Shown: positions 31,711 to 41,782 of the stretch, one piece after another
Layout: each line of letters opens with the position of its first letter
How positions within the stretch are numbered: position 1 is the stretch's first letter
Assembly: GCA_020249465.1 (NCBI GenBank)
Contig: JADCFP010000037.1
Coordinates: 1-64,000 of the forward strand
Reading direction: 5' to 3'
Length of the DNA stretch: 64,000 nt
DNA from: Roseomonas sp.
Lineage (GTDB): Bacteria > Pseudomonadota > Alphaproteobacteria > Acetobacterales > Acetobacteraceae
Notes under the pieces: model-generated
Database searches by the model: none
Seen by the model: only the letters and a program-made list of their open reading frames with translations
Told to the model about the DNA's origin: nothing
Translations under genes and position numbers: made by a program

Positions 31711-33933
31711 TTACAAAAAACCGACCGGGTCCACATCCACCTGCACCCGGACATTGCCGGGCACATCCACCTTCGCCAGCCATTCGGCCAAAAGCCGCTG
31801 CACGCCGATATAGCGCCGCGCCTTGAGCAATAACCGCCGCCGATGCCGCCCACGCAGCAGGGCGAGCGGCGCGGGGGCTGGGCCCAGCACCTCAACCCCC
31901 TCCCCGGCTGGCGCCGCGCGGCCCAAATCACGCGCGACCCGATCCGCTGCCTTTTCATCAGGGGAACTCACGATCAACGCCGCCAACCGGCCGAAGGGCG
32001 GCCAATGACCTGGCCGGCGCGCTTCAGCCTCGGCGGCCATGAAGGCTTCATATTCGCCGGAAACCAAGGCCTGCATCACCGGATGATCCGGCGAAAAACT
32101 TTGCAGCAAAACGCGCCCCGGATGTTCCGCCCGCCCGGCACGGCCCGCCACCTGATGGAGAAGTTGGACGGTGCGCTCTGCCGCGCGCAAATCACCGCCC
32201 GCGAGACCAAGATCAGCATCCACCACACCAACCAGCGTCAGGTAGGGAAAATGCCAGCCCTTGGCGACAATCTGTGTGCCGATGATCAGATCAACCTCGC
32301 GCTTTTCAATCGCCTCTGCCGCCGCCGCGGCTGCTGCCGGGCCGGGCAGCGTGTCGGATGCCATGACTAGGCGCCGCGCTTCGGGGAAAAGCGTCGCGGC
32401 TTCTTCCAAAACGCGCTCCACGCCCGGCCCGATTGGCACGGTGCTATGCGGCGCGGCGCAGCTTGGGCAATGGCTGGGCGGCGCTTCCACATGGCCGCAA
32501 TGGTGGCATTGCAGCCGCCGCGCGGCGCGGTGTTCCACCAGCCAGGCGGTGCAATTCGGGCAGCGCAGCCGATGGCCACAGGCGCGGCAGAGTGTCAGTG
32601 GCGCATAGCCGCGCCGGTTCAAAAACAGCATGGCCTGTTCGCCGCGCTTGAGCGTCTCGGCCACCGCCGCGACCAAGGCAGGGCTCAGGAAGCGACCGCG
32701 CGGCGGGGTTTCGCGCCTTAGGTCTATCAGGCCAATTTCTGGCATCACCGCGCCACCATGGCGCGCAGCCAAATGGCATTCTCCGTAACGTCCGGCGCGC
32801 GCATTGGTGAGTGTTTCAAGCGAAGGCGTTGCACTCACCAGCACACACGCCGCATCAGACAGGCGCGCCCGCACCACCGCCATGTCGCGTGCGTGATAAA
32901 TCACGCCATCTTCCTGCTTGAAGGCGGTTTCGTGTTCCTCATCCACCACAATCAGGCCGAGATCGGGAAAGGGCAGAAACAGCGCCGAACGCGCCCCCAC
33001 CAGCACAGGGGCGCGGCCTTCCGCCACCGCGCGCCAGGTGATGCGCCGGGTTCGCGGCGAAAGTTCTGAATGCCACAGCGCCGGGTCAGTGCCGAAGCGG
33101 GCGCGGAACCGATCAAGCCATTGCGTGGAAAGTGCTATTTCCGGTAACAGAACCAAAGCCTGCCGCCCGGCCTGCAGCGCGGCGGCGATGGCTTCGAAAT
33201 AAACCTCGGTCTTGCCGGAACCGGTCACGCCGGAAAGTAGCGTGGTGCTATAGCCCTCCCGCGCCACGGCCGAGCGCAACAATGCCGCTGCCTCGGCCTG
33301 GTCGGCATCCAGCACCGGGCCCGGGCGTGCGAGATCGGGCGGGCGGAAATCCTCAAGCGGCGGCAGCAGGCCCGGGACCAGCAAGCCCGCATCGGCCATG
33401 CCGCGCAGCACGGCCGGCGCCACGCCGGCGTCCCGCGCCAAATCATCCGGCGCGCGCACCTCATGCGCTGGCAAGGCGGCCAGCACGCGCTGACGTGCGG
33501 GGGTCAGGCGCGCGGCTTCGGGCAGCGGATCGGCGCGGCACCAGCCGGCGCGATGGGGCAGCGCTTCCAGGGCGGCGGGCACACTCATGGCCATGCGCAG
33601 CACCGCACCGCGCGGCGAAAGCGTATAGGCCGCGACCCAATCCACGAAGCGACGGAGCTTTTCCGGCATGGGTGGCGCTTCCAGCACCGCCGCAATCGGG
33701 CGCAGCCGATGCTCCGGCAGCTGCGACTCGGGTGCCTCATCCCAGACCACGCCAATCACCTGCCGCCCACCCAGCGGCACGGCGACGAAACTGCCGGGGG
33801 GCAGAGCATCCTCATCCGCCCGATAATCATAGGCATCGGCCAAAGGCAGCGGCAGCAGCACCCGCAAGCGCCTGACAGTGTTTGAAGAAATTGTTTCAGG
33901 CAAAAGGGACTGCTTTCGCGAAGGGGCCGGCAT
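31711..33933 (-). CDS. priA: Primosomal protein N' (replication restart helicase PriA)
   Basis: The product has 740 residues. In order are an N-terminal 3'BD region ([13 protein letters not shown]), Walker [12 protein letters not shown], the DEEH box ([12 protein letters not shown]), SATPSLET, two zinc-binding clusters ([13 protein letters not shown] and CHHCGH plus CPSC), and the helicase motif [12 protein letters not shown]. PriA recognises forked DNA and reloads the replisome at stalled forks. The length fits the family. Convergent with dksA and divergent from the transaldolase gene, it starts at ATG 33933. Confidence 0.96.
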   Translation of the reverse strand: MPAPSRKQSLLPETISSNTVRRLRVLLPLPLADAYDYRADEDALPPGSFVAVPLGGRQVIGVVWDEAPESQLPEHRLRPIAAVLEAPPMPEKLRRFVDWVAAYTLSPRGAVLRMAMSVPAALEALPHRAGWCRADPLPEAARLTPARQRVLAALPAHEVRAPDDLARDAGVAPAVLRGMADAGLLVPGLLPPLEDFRPPDLARPGPVLDADQAEAAALLRSAVAREGYSTTLLSGVTGSGKTEVYFEAIAAALQAGRQALVLLPEIALSTQWLDRFRARFGTDPALWHSELSPRTRRITWRAVAEGRAPVLVGARSALFLPFPDLGLIVVDEEHETAFKQEDGVIYHARDMAVVRARLSDAACVLVSATPSLETLTNARAGRYGECHLAARHGGAVMPEIGLIDLRRETPPRGRFLSPALVAAVAETLKRGEQAMLFLNRRGYAPLTLCRACGHRLRCPNCTAWLVEHRAARRLQCHHCGHVEAPPSHCPSCAAPHSTVPIGPGVERVLEEAATLFPEARRLVMASDTLPGPAAAAAAAEAIEKREVDLIIGTQIVAKGWHFPYLTLVGVVDADLGLAGGDLRAAERTVQLLHQVAGRAGRAEHPGRVLLQSFSPDHPVMQALVSGEYEAFMAAEAEARRPGHWPPFGRLAALIVSSPDEKAADRVARDLGRAAPAGEGVEVLGPAPAPLALLRGRHRRRLLLKARRYIGVQRLLAEWLAKVDVPGNVRVQVDVDPVGFL

Positions 33934-34036
33934 GGGCTATGACTTAGCGTATTCGGGGTGGGAAGGCTTGCGCTTTGGAATGCGCAGCGCCATTGCCCAC
34001 CCAAGTTTCGTCTTTCGCCACGCAGGATTGGAATTC

Positions 34037-34693
34037 ATGAAGTTCTTTGTTGATACCGCCGAAGTCGCTGAAATCCGTGCGCTCATCGAATTGGGCATGG
34101 TGGATGGGGTCACGACCAATCCTTCACTCATCGCCAAATCCGGCCGCGACATGAAGCAGGTGATTGCGGAAATCTGCGCCATCACGCCGGGCCCCGTTAG
34201 CGCCGAGGTCACCGCAACGGATGCCGCCGGCATGCTGGCCGAAGGGCGCTTTTTGCGTTCCATCGCGCCCAATGTCGCGGTCAAGGTGCCGCTCACGGAA
34301 GCGGGGCTGATCGCCTGCCGCACCTTGGCGGCTGAGGGCGCCTTGGTGAATGTGACGCTCTGTTTTTCCGCAGGCCAGGCGCTGCTGGCCGCCAAGGCGG
34401 GCGCTGCCTTCATCTCCCCCTTTGTCGGGCGGCTTGATGATATCGCGACCGATGGCATGCGGCTGATTGCGGACATTGTGCAGATATACCGCAATTACCC
34501 CACACTCCGCACCGAGGTTCTGGTCGCTTCCATCCGCCACCCGATCCATCTGGTAGAAAGCGCCAAGATGGGCGCCCATGTCGCGACCCTGCCACCCGCT
34601 GTGATCCGCCAATTGCTGAAGCATCCGCTGACCGACAAGGGGCTGGAGGCATTTCTGGCGGATTGGAAAAAGACAGGACAAAGCATCCTGTGA
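34037..34693 (+). CDS. Fructose-6-phosphate aldolase/transaldolase-like protein
   Basis: The product has 218 residues, the small transaldolase/FSA size. [32 protein letters not shown] and the Schiff-base lysine in NVAVKVPLT are diagnostic. The enzyme either cleaves fructose-6-phosphate or acts as a transaldolase of the pentose-phosphate pathway; the two activities are hard to separate from sequence. The start at 34037 is the family's normal MKFF beginning; a longer open frame upstream would overlap priA. The next gene, DUF484, starts at a GTG that overlaps its stop (GTGA), so they form an operon with xerC. Confidence 0.92.
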   Translation: MKFFVDTAEVAEIRALIELGMVDGVTTNPSLIAKSGRDMKQVIAEICAITPGPVSAEVTATDAAGMLAEGRFLRSIAPNVAVKVPLTEAGLIACRTLAAEGALVNVTLCFSAGQALLAAKAGAAFISPFVGRLDDIATDGMRLIADIVQIYRNYPTLRTEVLVASIRHPIHLVESAKMGAHVATLPPAVIRQLLKHPLTDKGLEAFLADWKKTGQSIL

Positions 34694-35373
34694 GCGACCC
34701 GCCCTCAGACGGGAAGGCCCCGAACGGGCCCTCGGCTGAGGAGGTGGAAGAATTCCTGCGCGCCCATCCTGGGTTTCTGGCAGACCGGCCAGATCTTTAC
34801 CGGGCGCTGGCGCCGCCGCGACGCGTGCATGGTGATGGGCTGACGGATCACATGGCGGCGATGCTGGGCGCGGAACGCGAACGCGCAACCGCGCTGGATG
34901 CGGAATTGCGCATGGCTTTGGATGCGGAACGCGCGGGGCTTGGCCTGGTGTCGCGTGTGCGGTTGGCGGTGCTGGCGCTGATGCGGTCTGACAATGCGCC
35001 GGAGACCGTGGCGCAGGAATGGCCCAATCTGCTGGGGCTTGAAAGCTGCACGCTATGTGTGGAACCGCCGGATAATCCCGGCCAATTGTGGATGCGCCCG
35101 GAACAGCGCCCCTTACAGCGCGGGACGGTCGAGAAATTGCTCGGGCGCGGGCGGGATGTGCTGGTGCGCGACAAGCCCGAAGATGCCGATGCGCTGCATG
35201 GCGAAGCGGGCGGGCTGATTGCGCGCGATGCGCTGGTGCGCGTGGTGGTGGCGCAGCAGCCCTTGATGCTGCTGGCGCTGGGCGCACGGGATGCGCATGC
35301 GCTGCCGGCGCGCCATGGCACGGAACCCTTGGTGTTTCTGGGCCGCGCCGTGGCGGCTGCGATAGCGCGTTGA
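34690..35373 (+). CDS. DUF484-family protein
   Basis: The product has 227 residues and belongs to DUF484 ([22 protein letters not shown] at the N-terminus, then the GAF-like [22 protein letters not shown] section). The function is unknown; it is commonly encoded directly before xerC in proteobacteria, as here. The start is GTG 34690, overlapping the transaldolase TGA. xerC begins 2 bp after the stop. A role in recombination or cell-division regulation is inferred from that conserved position only. Confidence 0.85.
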   Translation: MSDPPSDGKAPNGPSAEEVEEFLRAHPGFLADRPDLYRALAPPRRVHGDGLTDHMAAMLGAERERATALDAELRMALDAERAGLGLVSRVRLAVLALMRSDNAPETVAQEWPNLLGLESCTLCVEPPDNPGQLWMRPEQRPLQRGTVEKLLGRGRDVLVRDKPEDADALHGEAGGLIARDALVRVVVAQQPLMLLALGARDAHALPARHGTEPLVFLGRAVAAAIAR

Positions 35374-35374
35374 T

Positions 35375-36307
35375 ATGCAGGGTTCTGAGGCCGCTGCCAC
35401 TTGGCTTGGCTGGTTCGCCCATGAACGCCGCGCGAGTGCGCATAGCGTCGAAGCCTATGGCCGCGATGTGGCGCAATTCCTTGCTTTCCTGACCGGGCAT
35501 TTAGGCGGTGAGCCTGATCTGGCCGCCCTTGGCGCGCTGCGGCCGGCAGATTTGCGCGCGTTCCTGTCGGCACGCGCCTTGGAAGGTGATGTGGGCGCCA
35601 CGCGTGCACGCAAGCTGGCCGCGATACGGAGTTTTCTGCGCTATTTGCAGCGCCACCAGGGCATGGCGCCCGTCGCCCTTGCCGGGCTGCGTGCGCCGCG
35701 TGCCAAGGCGCCTTTGCCACGTGCGCTGAGCGAGAAAGAAGCGCGCGCCGCGGCGGAGGATGTGGCTGATGTTTATGCTTTAGGCCGGCATGAAAACCCG
35801 CGGCTGCAAGCAGCCCGCGACCGCGCCTTGTTCACACTGCTTTATGGCGCGGGGCTAAGATTGGGGGAGGCTTTGGCGCTTAATCTTGGTGATGCGCCGC
35901 ACCCAGGGTCTGAGGCTGCGCTACGCGTTCTCGGCAAGGGCAATAAGGAAAGATTGGTGCCGATCTTGCCCGTGATCCGTGATGCCATGGCCGCCTATCT
36001 GGCGGAACGCGGCACAGGCGCAGCGGATGAACCGCTCTTCATCGGTGCACGCGGGGCGCGGCTTGATCCGGCGGTCGCACAAAAAAGGCTGCGCGATTTT
36101 CGCCGGCTTGCCGGGCTGCCGGAACATGCCAGCCCCCATGCACTGCGCCATTCCTTCGCAACACATTTGCTGGGCAGCGGCGCTGATTTGCGCGCCATTC
36201 AGGAATTGCTTGGCCATGCCAGCCTTTCGACCACGCAGCGCTATACGGCGGTGGATGCGGCAGCGCTGCTGGAGACCTGGCGCAAGGCGCATCCTCGGGC
36301 GGATTGA
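35375..36307 (+). CDS. xerC: Tyrosine recombinase XerC
   Basis: The product has 310 residues. A SAM-like N-terminal core-binding domain (WLGWFAHERRASAHSVEAYG) is followed by the catalytic domain with Arg in GAGLRLGEAL, Lys in LGKGNKER, HALRHSFATHLL, the second His in ELLGHASLSTTQ and the nucleophilic Tyr in RYT. It resolves chromosome dimers at dif with XerD. The normal length and DUF484 neighbour fit XerC rather than XerD. It closes the fsa-DUF484-xerC unit; dapB follows after 57 bp. Confidence 0.93.
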   Translation: MQGSEAAATWLGWFAHERRASAHSVEAYGRDVAQFLAFLTGHLGGEPDLAALGALRPADLRAFLSARALEGDVGATRARKLAAIRSFLRYLQRHQGMAPVALAGLRAPRAKAPLPRALSEKEARAAAEDVADVYALGRHENPRLQAARDRALFTLLYGAGLRLGEALALNLGDAPHPGSEAALRVLGKGNKERLVPILPVIRDAMAAYLAERGTGAADEPLFIGARGARLDPAVAQKRLRDFRRLAGLPEHASPHALRHSFATHLLGSGADLRAIQELLGHASLSTTQRYTAVDAAALLETWRKAHPRAD

Positions 36308-36364
36308 CGCGGAACTGCGATAAGGCTTGGGTCAGTCGATATTTTCAATCGCGGGAGAAACACC

Positions 36365-37138
36365 ATGAGCATTCGCATCGGTATCGCCGGCATGGCCGGG
36401 CGCATGGGCCGGTTGTTGATTGAGGAAGTCGCTGCCGCCGGCGCGGTATGTGTGGGCGGCACCTTGCGCGCGGGCGGCAAATCCGCGCCTTCCGGCTTGC
36501 AAAGCTTTCCCGATATCGGCGCCCTTTTCGCCGCTTCCGATGTGGTGATTGATTTTACCCATGCCGAGACCGCAACCGCGCATGCCGCCGCCGCTGCCGC
36601 CTGCGGTAAGGGGTTTATTCTGGGCAGTTCCGGGCTTTCAGCCGCAGCGGAAGCGGCGGTGGCGGAAGCCGGCAAGCGCGCGCCGATTGTCTATGCCGCG
36701 AATTTCGCGCCCGGCGTCAATCTGTTTTTGGCGATTGCTGAGCGCATGGCCGCAGCCCTGCCAGGTTCGCAATATGATGCCGAGATTGTGGAGATGCATC
36801 ACCGCCAAAAGGTGGATGCGCCATCCGGCACCGCAGTCGCCTTGGGCCGCGCGGTGGCAGCGGGGCGCGGCACCACCATGGAAGAAGCCGGCATTGAAAG
36901 CGGGCGCGATGGGCATTGCGGCCCGCGCGGCACGGGCACCATCGGCTTTTCGGCTTTGCGCGGCGGGCAGGTGGTTGGTGAACACACACTGCTTTTCGCC
37001 GCTGCCTCAGAACATATCAGCCTGACACATCGCAGCTTTGATCGGCGCGTCTATGCGACCGGCGCGGTGCGTGCCGCGCTTTGGGTGCATGGGCGCGCAC
37101 CGGCGCTTTACGGCATGAAGCATGTGCTTGGGATGTGA
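36365..37138 (+). CDS. dapB: 4-hydroxy-tetrahydrodipicolinate reductase
   Basis: The product has 257 residues. The Rossmann motif IGIAGMAGRMGRLL, VIDFTHAET, the catalytic HHRQKVDAPSGTA with the conserved His and Lys, and ARGTGTIGFSALRGG-type residues define DapB. It reduces the lysine and diaminopimelate precursor with NAD(P)H in the cytoplasm. Length and motifs are normal. The start at 36365 follows GGGAGAAACACC. The 3' end lies 6 bp from the convergent flavin monooxygenase. Confidence 0.95.
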   Translation: MSIRIGIAGMAGRMGRLLIEEVAAAGAVCVGGTLRAGGKSAPSGLQSFPDIGALFAASDVVIDFTHAETATAHAAAAAACGKGFILGSSGLSAAAEAAVAEAGKRAPIVYAANFAPGVNLFLAIAERMAAALPGSQYDAEIVEMHHRQKVDAPSGTAVALGRAVAAGRGTTMEEAGIESGRDGHCGPRGTGTIGFSALRGGQVVGEHTLLFAAASEHISLTHRSFDRRVYATGAVRAALWVHGRAPALYGMKHVLGM

Positions 37139-37144
37139 CGTGGT

Positions 37145-38494
37145 TTATCTCTGCCAATCAAAGGGCGCCGCGCGCGGCAGGCCAAGATTTTCCCGAAGTG
37201 TTGTGCCGGTGTATTCCTTGCGGAAGACACCGCGGCGCTGCAATTCCGGCACCACTAGGCGTACAAATTCCTCATAGGTGCCGGGCATGTGTGTGGCGGC
37301 CAGCACAAAGCCATCACAGGCGCCCCCTTCCACCCAGGCATGCATCTCATCCGCCACGCGTTTGGGCGTGCCGCAAAATACCGGGAATTCGCGAATGGTG
37401 CCGCGCCCGGTGATGTCCACGAAATCGCGCAAGGTGGGGTTGCGCTTGCCGCTGGCAGCCACCACGCGATCACGCAGTGCCTGCAGGCCCTTGATGCCGG
37501 CCAATTCATCATCGGTGAAGGCATCATCCAAGCCTTTTGACGCGAAATCATAATTCAGCGCCTCAGACAGCAGCGAAAGCCCATCAACCGGCTTGGCCAA
37601 GCCATCAATCAAGGCGCGCTTTTCCTGCGCCGCCGCTTCGGTTTCACCAACAATGCAATAAACGGCGGGGCAGATGCGCACCGTGGCGGGGTCCCGGCCG
37701 GATGCCGCGACCTGTTCCTTGAAACCGCTATAGCCGCGCTTGGCGACTTCCATATTCGGATAAATCACGAAAACCAGATCACCCCACCGCGCCGCGAAGT
37801 TCTTGCCGCGACCACTTTGGCCGGCCTGGATCAGAACGGGGCGGCCCTGCGGCGTGCGCGGCACGGTGAAGGGGCCACGGCTTTTGAACCATTTGCCCTT
37901 GTGATCAAGGCGACAAACTTTGGAGGCATCGGCGAAGACGCCGCTCTCACGGTCCTGGATGATCGCGTCATCGCCCCAGGAATCCCAATGCGACAGCACG
38001 ATTTCCATGAACTCATCCGCGCGATCATAGCGCAGATCATGTTCCAGATGATCATCCGCGCCCATGTTATGCGCTTCACTGTCATTCAGCGATGTCACCA
38101 CATTCCATGCCGCGCGCCCGCCCAGCATGTGATCCAGCGTGGCGAATACCCGCGCCACATGGAAGGGCTCGTAATAGGTGGTGGAATAGGTGCCGCCGAG
38201 ACCGAGCTTGGAGGTCGCAAGCCCCATCGCCGTCAGGATCGAAATCAGATCCAACTTCACCACGCGAATGCCATTGCGCACCGCTTCCGCATGGTCATGG
38301 CCAAGAATATCGGGCATGGCGAGCCGATCATCAAAAAACGCCATATGAAAGCAGCCGGCTTCAAGCGTGCGGGCGATGCGTTGGTAATACTCGGGACGCA
38401 GATAATCCTGCATGGTCGCAGGATGCCGCCAGGAGCCCACGTAATTCGAGCAATTCTGCGCCTGCAGAAAGGCCACCAGCGTCATTTGCTTCAT
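37145..38494 (-). CDS. NtaA/SnaA/DszA-type flavin monooxygenase
   Basis: The product has 449 residues, the length of the NtaA group of luciferase-fold monooxygenases, which use FMNH2 and O2 to oxidise, for example, nitrilotriacetate or dibenzothiophene sulfone. Segments include LGLGGTYSTTYYEPFHVAR, GGRAAWNVVTSLNDSEAHN, and GRPVLIQAGQSGRGKNFAAR. No flavin reductase (NtaB) is adjacent. It is probably co-transcribed with the TetR gene 60 bp upstream, so TetR may control it. The start is ATG 38494, with an alternative at 38485. Confidence 0.88.
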   Translation of the reverse strand: MKQMTLVAFLQAQNCSNYVGSWRHPATMQDYLRPEYYQRIARTLEAGCFHMAFFDDRLAMPDILGHDHAEAVRNGIRVVKLDLISILTAMGLATSKLGLGGTYSTTYYEPFHVARVFATLDHMLGGRAAWNVVTSLNDSEAHNMGADDHLEHDLRYDRADEFMEIVLSHWDSWGDDAIIQDRESGVFADASKVCRLDHKGKWFKSRGPFTVPRTPQGRPVLIQAGQSGRGKNFAARWGDLVFVIYPNMEVAKRGYSGFKEQVAASGRDPATVRICPAVYCIVGETEAAAQEKRALIDGLAKPVDGLSLLSEALNYDFASKGLDDAFTDDELAGIKGLQALRDRVVAASGKRNPTLRDFVDITGRGTIREFPVFCGTPKRVADEMHAWVEGGACDGFVLAATHMPGTYEEFVRLVVPELQRRGVFRKEYTGTTLRENLGLPRAAPFDWQR

Positions 38495-38554
38495 TTGCTT
38501 ATTCCTTTCTCCCGTGCCGCATCATCGCGCAGGGCCGATGGCACGGCAAGCCAA

Positions 38555-39112
38555 TCAGCCCGGGCGTTGCGGCAGCCTTGCAAGATGGCTTTCCATCAGC
38601 GCGCGCGCGGAAAGCCCGAACAGGCGGATGCGGCGTGTTTCAGACATCACCAGCAAGCCAACCGCAAGCGCGAAGGCTTCCGTTGCCGCTTCCTGCCCGC
38701 CAAGCGCGCGCATGGGTGCCAATGCAGCGACCAGCGCGGCATTCAAACCTGGATCAAGCCCCTGCCCCAGCCCGCGCGGTGCCAAGCCCCCGCCGCCCAG
38801 ATAAAACCCGAGCGCCAATTCCTGCGGATGCGCCGCGTAGAAATCAAACAAGGCGAGTGCCGCACCGCGAAACCCATCCCGCACCGCACCTGCCGCAACC
38901 GCTGCCTTCAGGCGCACAAGGCTATCGCGCAGCACTTCGGCATAAATCGCCTCACGCGATGGGAAATGGAAGTATAGCGCGGCGGGCGTATAGCCGGCAC
39001 GGGCGGCGATGGCGCGCAGGCTGGCACCCTCAAGCCCCGCTTCGGCGAAAAGCGCCTTGGCAGCGGCAAGGATATGATCGCGCTTGGCGGCGTTTTTATC
39101 CGGACGGGTCAT
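38555..39112 (-). CDS. TetR-family transcriptional regulator
   Basis: The product has 185 residues. The N-terminal helix-turn-helix reads GASLRAIAARAGYTPAALYFHFPSREAIYAEVL, standard for TetR repressors; the C-terminal half is a ligand-binding helical domain. It is divergent from the HpaB-fold gene at 39174, and a perfect palindrome (TCTAAC-AGT-GTTAGA, 39125-39139) lies between them, so it very likely represses itself and its divergent neighbour until an aromatic or other inducer binds. The ligand is unknown. Confidence 0.93.
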   Translation of the reverse strand: MTRPDKNAAKRDHILAAAKALFAEAGLEGASLRAIAARAGYTPAALYFHFPSREAIYAEVLRDSLVRLKAAVAAGAVRDGFRGAALALFDFYAAHPQELALGFYLGGGGLAPRGLGQGLDPGLNAALVAALAPMRALGGQEAATEAFALAVGLLVMSETRRIRLFGLSARALMESHLARLPQRPG

Positions 39113-39124
39113 TGACGCGCTAAT

Positions 39125-39139
39125 TCTAACAGTGTTAGA
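39125..39139. promoter_or_regulatory. Probable TetR operator
   Basis: A perfect inverted repeat TCTAAC-AGT-GTTAGA, 15 bp, extended by matching outer A and T pairs, lies 12 bp from the tetR start and 34 bp from the divergent monooxygenase start. Its length and centre fit TetR operators. Confidence 0.75.
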
Positions 39140-39173
39140 TTTTCATCGTCAACCGAGTTTGGGATGCCCTGCC

Positions 39174-40724
39174 ATGCTGATGACTGCCGCTGATTATCGG
39201 GAATCGCTCCGGGCGCTGAAGCCGCGCGTTTTCGTGAATGGCCGCCAGGTAGCGAGTGTGGCGGATGAACCCCTACTCGCGCCCGGCATCAATGCCATTG
39301 GCGTGACCTATGATTTCGCGCATCGCGCCGATTACGCCGGGCTGATGACGGCCACTCAGGAAGGCAGCGGGCGGCTGGCCAATCGCATGCTGCATGTGAA
39401 TAGCAGCAGGGATGATCTGCTGGCCAAGCTGGAAGCCGTGCGCCTGGTCTGCCGTGAATCCGGCTGCGCGCAACGCTATTTGGCGCATGATGCGCTGAAC
39501 GCGCTGCACCAGGGCACCAGGCTTGCTGATGCGGTGCATGGCGGGGAACGCCATCAACGCTTCCTGGCCTATCTGGATGATGTGCAGGCGCGCGATCTCA
39601 CGCTTGGCATCGCGATGACGGACGCGAAGGGCGACCGTTCCGCGCGCCCCGGGCAGCAGGCTAATCGCGATGTGCATGTGCATATCAAGGAACGCCGTGC
39701 GGATGGCATCATTATTCGCGGCACGAAGGCGATTGTGACCGGTGCGCCCTATGTCCATGAATTCCTTGTCATGGCCTGCCGCACCATGACGGCCGAGGAT
39801 GCCGATTTCGCGCTGCATTGCGCCGTGCCCGCCGATGCGCCGGGCGTGATGATTGTGGCGCGCCCGGCCGGGCGCCCTGGCGAAGCTGCCGCGAAATTCA
39901 GCGCCAAATACGGCCAAGCCACCGGCGTTGTCGTGTTTGATGATGTTTTCGTGCCCTGGGACCGCGTCTTCATGGCGGGCGAGCATGTGGAAGCCGGCTA
40001 CACCACCACAAGCTATGCCACGCATCATCGCCATTCCTGCATTGCCGCCCGCGCGGGCTTTGGTGATTTGCTGATTGGCGCCGGCGCGCTGATGATTGAA
40101 GCGAATGGGCTTGATACGGACCGCCACGGCCATATCCGTGATGCCATGGTGGATCTGATCAAGATCGTGGAAGGCTTCTTCGCCTGCGGTGTTGCCGCCA
40201 GTGTCTATGGCACACGCGCCGAATCAGGCGCCATGATGCCCGATGCGGTCTTCAGTAATATCGGTAAATTGCTGCTGGCCACACAGATTTATGACATGCA
40301 TCGCCTCGCGCATTATGTCTCGGGTGGCTTGATCGTGGCACTGCCTGGCCCGGATGAGGATCACAATCCGGAAACCGCCGCATCGCTCGCCGCCGTGCTG
40401 GCCGGGCGCGCCGATGTGCCTGCGGAAAAGCGCCTGGAAGTCGCGCGCATCATGGAAGATTTGACCGCATCCAACCAGGGTGGGTGGTATTCGGTGATCT
40501 CGCTCCATGGTGGCGGCAGCCCTGAGGCGATGAAGCGCGAGATTTGGCGCAATTACCCGGTGGAGGAACGCTCAGCGCTGGTGGAACGGCTGCTCGATCG
40601 CGGCATTCTGGATGAGGGCAAGCGCGTCTCAAAACAGCCCGGCCGTTGCTGCGATACGGGGTGTGAGGCGCCGCGCGCGCCAGCACTGCCGGAGGGCAGT
40701 TTCATTGGCCGCGCGGCGGAGTAG
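39174..40724 (+). CDS. HpaB/4-hydroxybutyryl-CoA dehydratase-fold flavoprotein
   Basis: The product has 516 residues. MLMTAADYRESLRALKPRVF, AMTDAKGDRSARPG and GTKAIVTGAPYVHEF match the family that contains the FADH2-dependent 4-hydroxyphenylacetate 3-monooxygenase (HpaB) and 4-hydroxybutyryl-CoA dehydratase (AbfD). From memory of AbfD, its Fe-S ligands are Cys99, Cys103, His292 and Cys299; by eye only the first Cys and the His are retained (CAQRYLAHDA; HHRHSCIAARAG), so it is more likely a monooxygenase. HpaC reductase is not adjacent. It is divergent from TetR with a clear operator between. The substrate is probably aromatic; this is inferred. Confidence 0.8.
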   Translation: MLMTAADYRESLRALKPRVFVNGRQVASVADEPLLAPGINAIGVTYDFAHRADYAGLMTATQEGSGRLANRMLHVNSSRDDLLAKLEAVRLVCRESGCAQRYLAHDALNALHQGTRLADAVHGGERHQRFLAYLDDVQARDLTLGIAMTDAKGDRSARPGQQANRDVHVHIKERRADGIIIRGTKAIVTGAPYVHEFLVMACRTMTAEDADFALHCAVPADAPGVMIVARPAGRPGEAAAKFSAKYGQATGVVVFDDVFVPWDRVFMAGEHVEAGYTTTSYATHHRHSCIAARAGFGDLLIGAGALMIEANGLDTDRHGHIRDAMVDLIKIVEGFFACGVAASVYGTRAESGAMMPDAVFSNIGKLLLATQIYDMHRLAHYVSGGLIVALPGPDEDHNPETAASLAAVLAGRADVPAEKRLEVARIMEDLTASNQGGWYSVISLHGGGSPEAMKREIWRNYPVEERSALVERLLDRGILDEGKRVSKQPGRCCDTGCEAPRAPALPEGSFIGRAAE

Positions 40725-40727
40725 CGC

Positions 40728-41690
40728 CTAACCCGCAGCGCGGCGGAGAAAACCTTGATCTGCCGCGCGCTGCCAGCGTGCCTCATCTTCCTTGATCAGG
40801 GCGCGCACGGCGGCAAGATCAAGCGGCGCTGGGTCCACAGCCAGGCTGCGGAGACGTGCCTGCACGGCCTCAACCTCCTGCGCGGCGCGGGCTTCGGCAT
40901 TGATTCTTTGCAGCACGTCTTCAGGCGTGCGCGCCGGCGCCCAAATCGCGAACCAGCCCTCATAGCTCGCCGCCTCAAGGCCAAAGCTTGCAAGGCTTGG
41001 TACTTGCGGCAGATGCACGGATGGGCGCGGCGAAGTCACCGCCATGATGCGCACGCGATCACTTTGCAGCAGCGGCAAGGCAGTGGCAGTGCTGACCCAA
41101 GCGAGCGGCAAATGCCCACCCATCAGATCGCGCGTGGAGGCACCGCCGCCGGAATAGCGAATTTCGTTCAATTCAATGCCCGCCGCACGCGTGAATTGCG
41201 CGGCAACCACGGCGGAAGCGACATCGGCGGTTGCATGCGCAATCGCGCCGGGCCGCGCCTTGGCGGCAGCGATCAGGCCGGGAATATCGCGAAACGGCGC
41301 TTCGCTGCTTGCCAGCAGAACAAAGGCGTAAAGGGCCGAGACCGCCACAGGCGTCAAATCGCCAGTTGGATCATAGGGCAGATCGGGCTTGGTGTGGCGC
41401 AGGATCAGATGCGTTGGGTTCAGCGAAATCAGCGTATGCCCATCGGGTGCGCTGCGCGCCACGGCTTCCGTGCCAATCGCACCATCAGCGCCGGGGCGAT
41501 TTTCCACCACCACCGGGCGGTTGAGCCTGCTGCCGATGGCGTCCATTACCGCGCGCGCCGTCAGGTCTGTGCCGCCGCCGGCGGCGAAGGGCACAATCAC
41601 GCGCACCGGGCGTTGCGGCCAGGTGCCTTGTGCGGCAGCGATGCCCGGCAGGATGAAGGGCGTGGCGAGCATGGCACGGCGTTGGATCAT
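40728..41690 (-). CDS. TctC/Bug-family periplasmic solute-binding protein
   Basis: The product has 320 residues. The start at 41690 gives a signal peptide (MIQRRAMLATPFILPGIAAA) with AAGGAAAC upstream; a longer open frame to 41864 lacks such a site and runs into the divergent gene. The mature segments PQRPVRVIVPFAAGGGTDL and VVENRPGADGAIG are family hallmarks. It is divergent from a CoA-transferase gene, convergent with the HpaB-fold gene, and could capture a carboxylate used by the CoA-transferase/CitE pair. No TctA or TctB genes are seen. Confidence 0.9.
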   Translation of the reverse strand: MIQRRAMLATPFILPGIAAAQGTWPQRPVRVIVPFAAGGGTDLTARAVMDAIGSRLNRPVVVENRPGADGAIGTEAVARSAPDGHTLISLNPTHLILRHTKPDLPYDPTGDLTPVAVSALYAFVLLASSEAPFRDIPGLIAAAKARPGAIAHATADVASAVVAAQFTRAAGIELNEIRYSGGGASTRDLMGGHLPLAWVSTATALPLLQSDRVRIMAVTSPRPSVHLPQVPSLASFGLEAASYEGWFAIWAPARTPEDVLQRINAEARAAQEVEAVQARLRSLAVDPAPLDLAAVRALIKEDEARWQRAADQGFLRRAAG

Positions 41691-41782
41691 GCGGCGTTTC
41701 CTTATGCTTCGGTCTTGCGTGACCGTCTTGACCGGGGGAATTCTTCCACCGCAAACTACCGCAACACAAGAGGAAATCCGCC

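Noticed and set aside
39174..40724. Annotation as 4-hydroxybutyryl-CoA dehydratase
   Set aside because: Two of the four expected iron-sulfur ligands are replaced, so only the fold family can be claimed.
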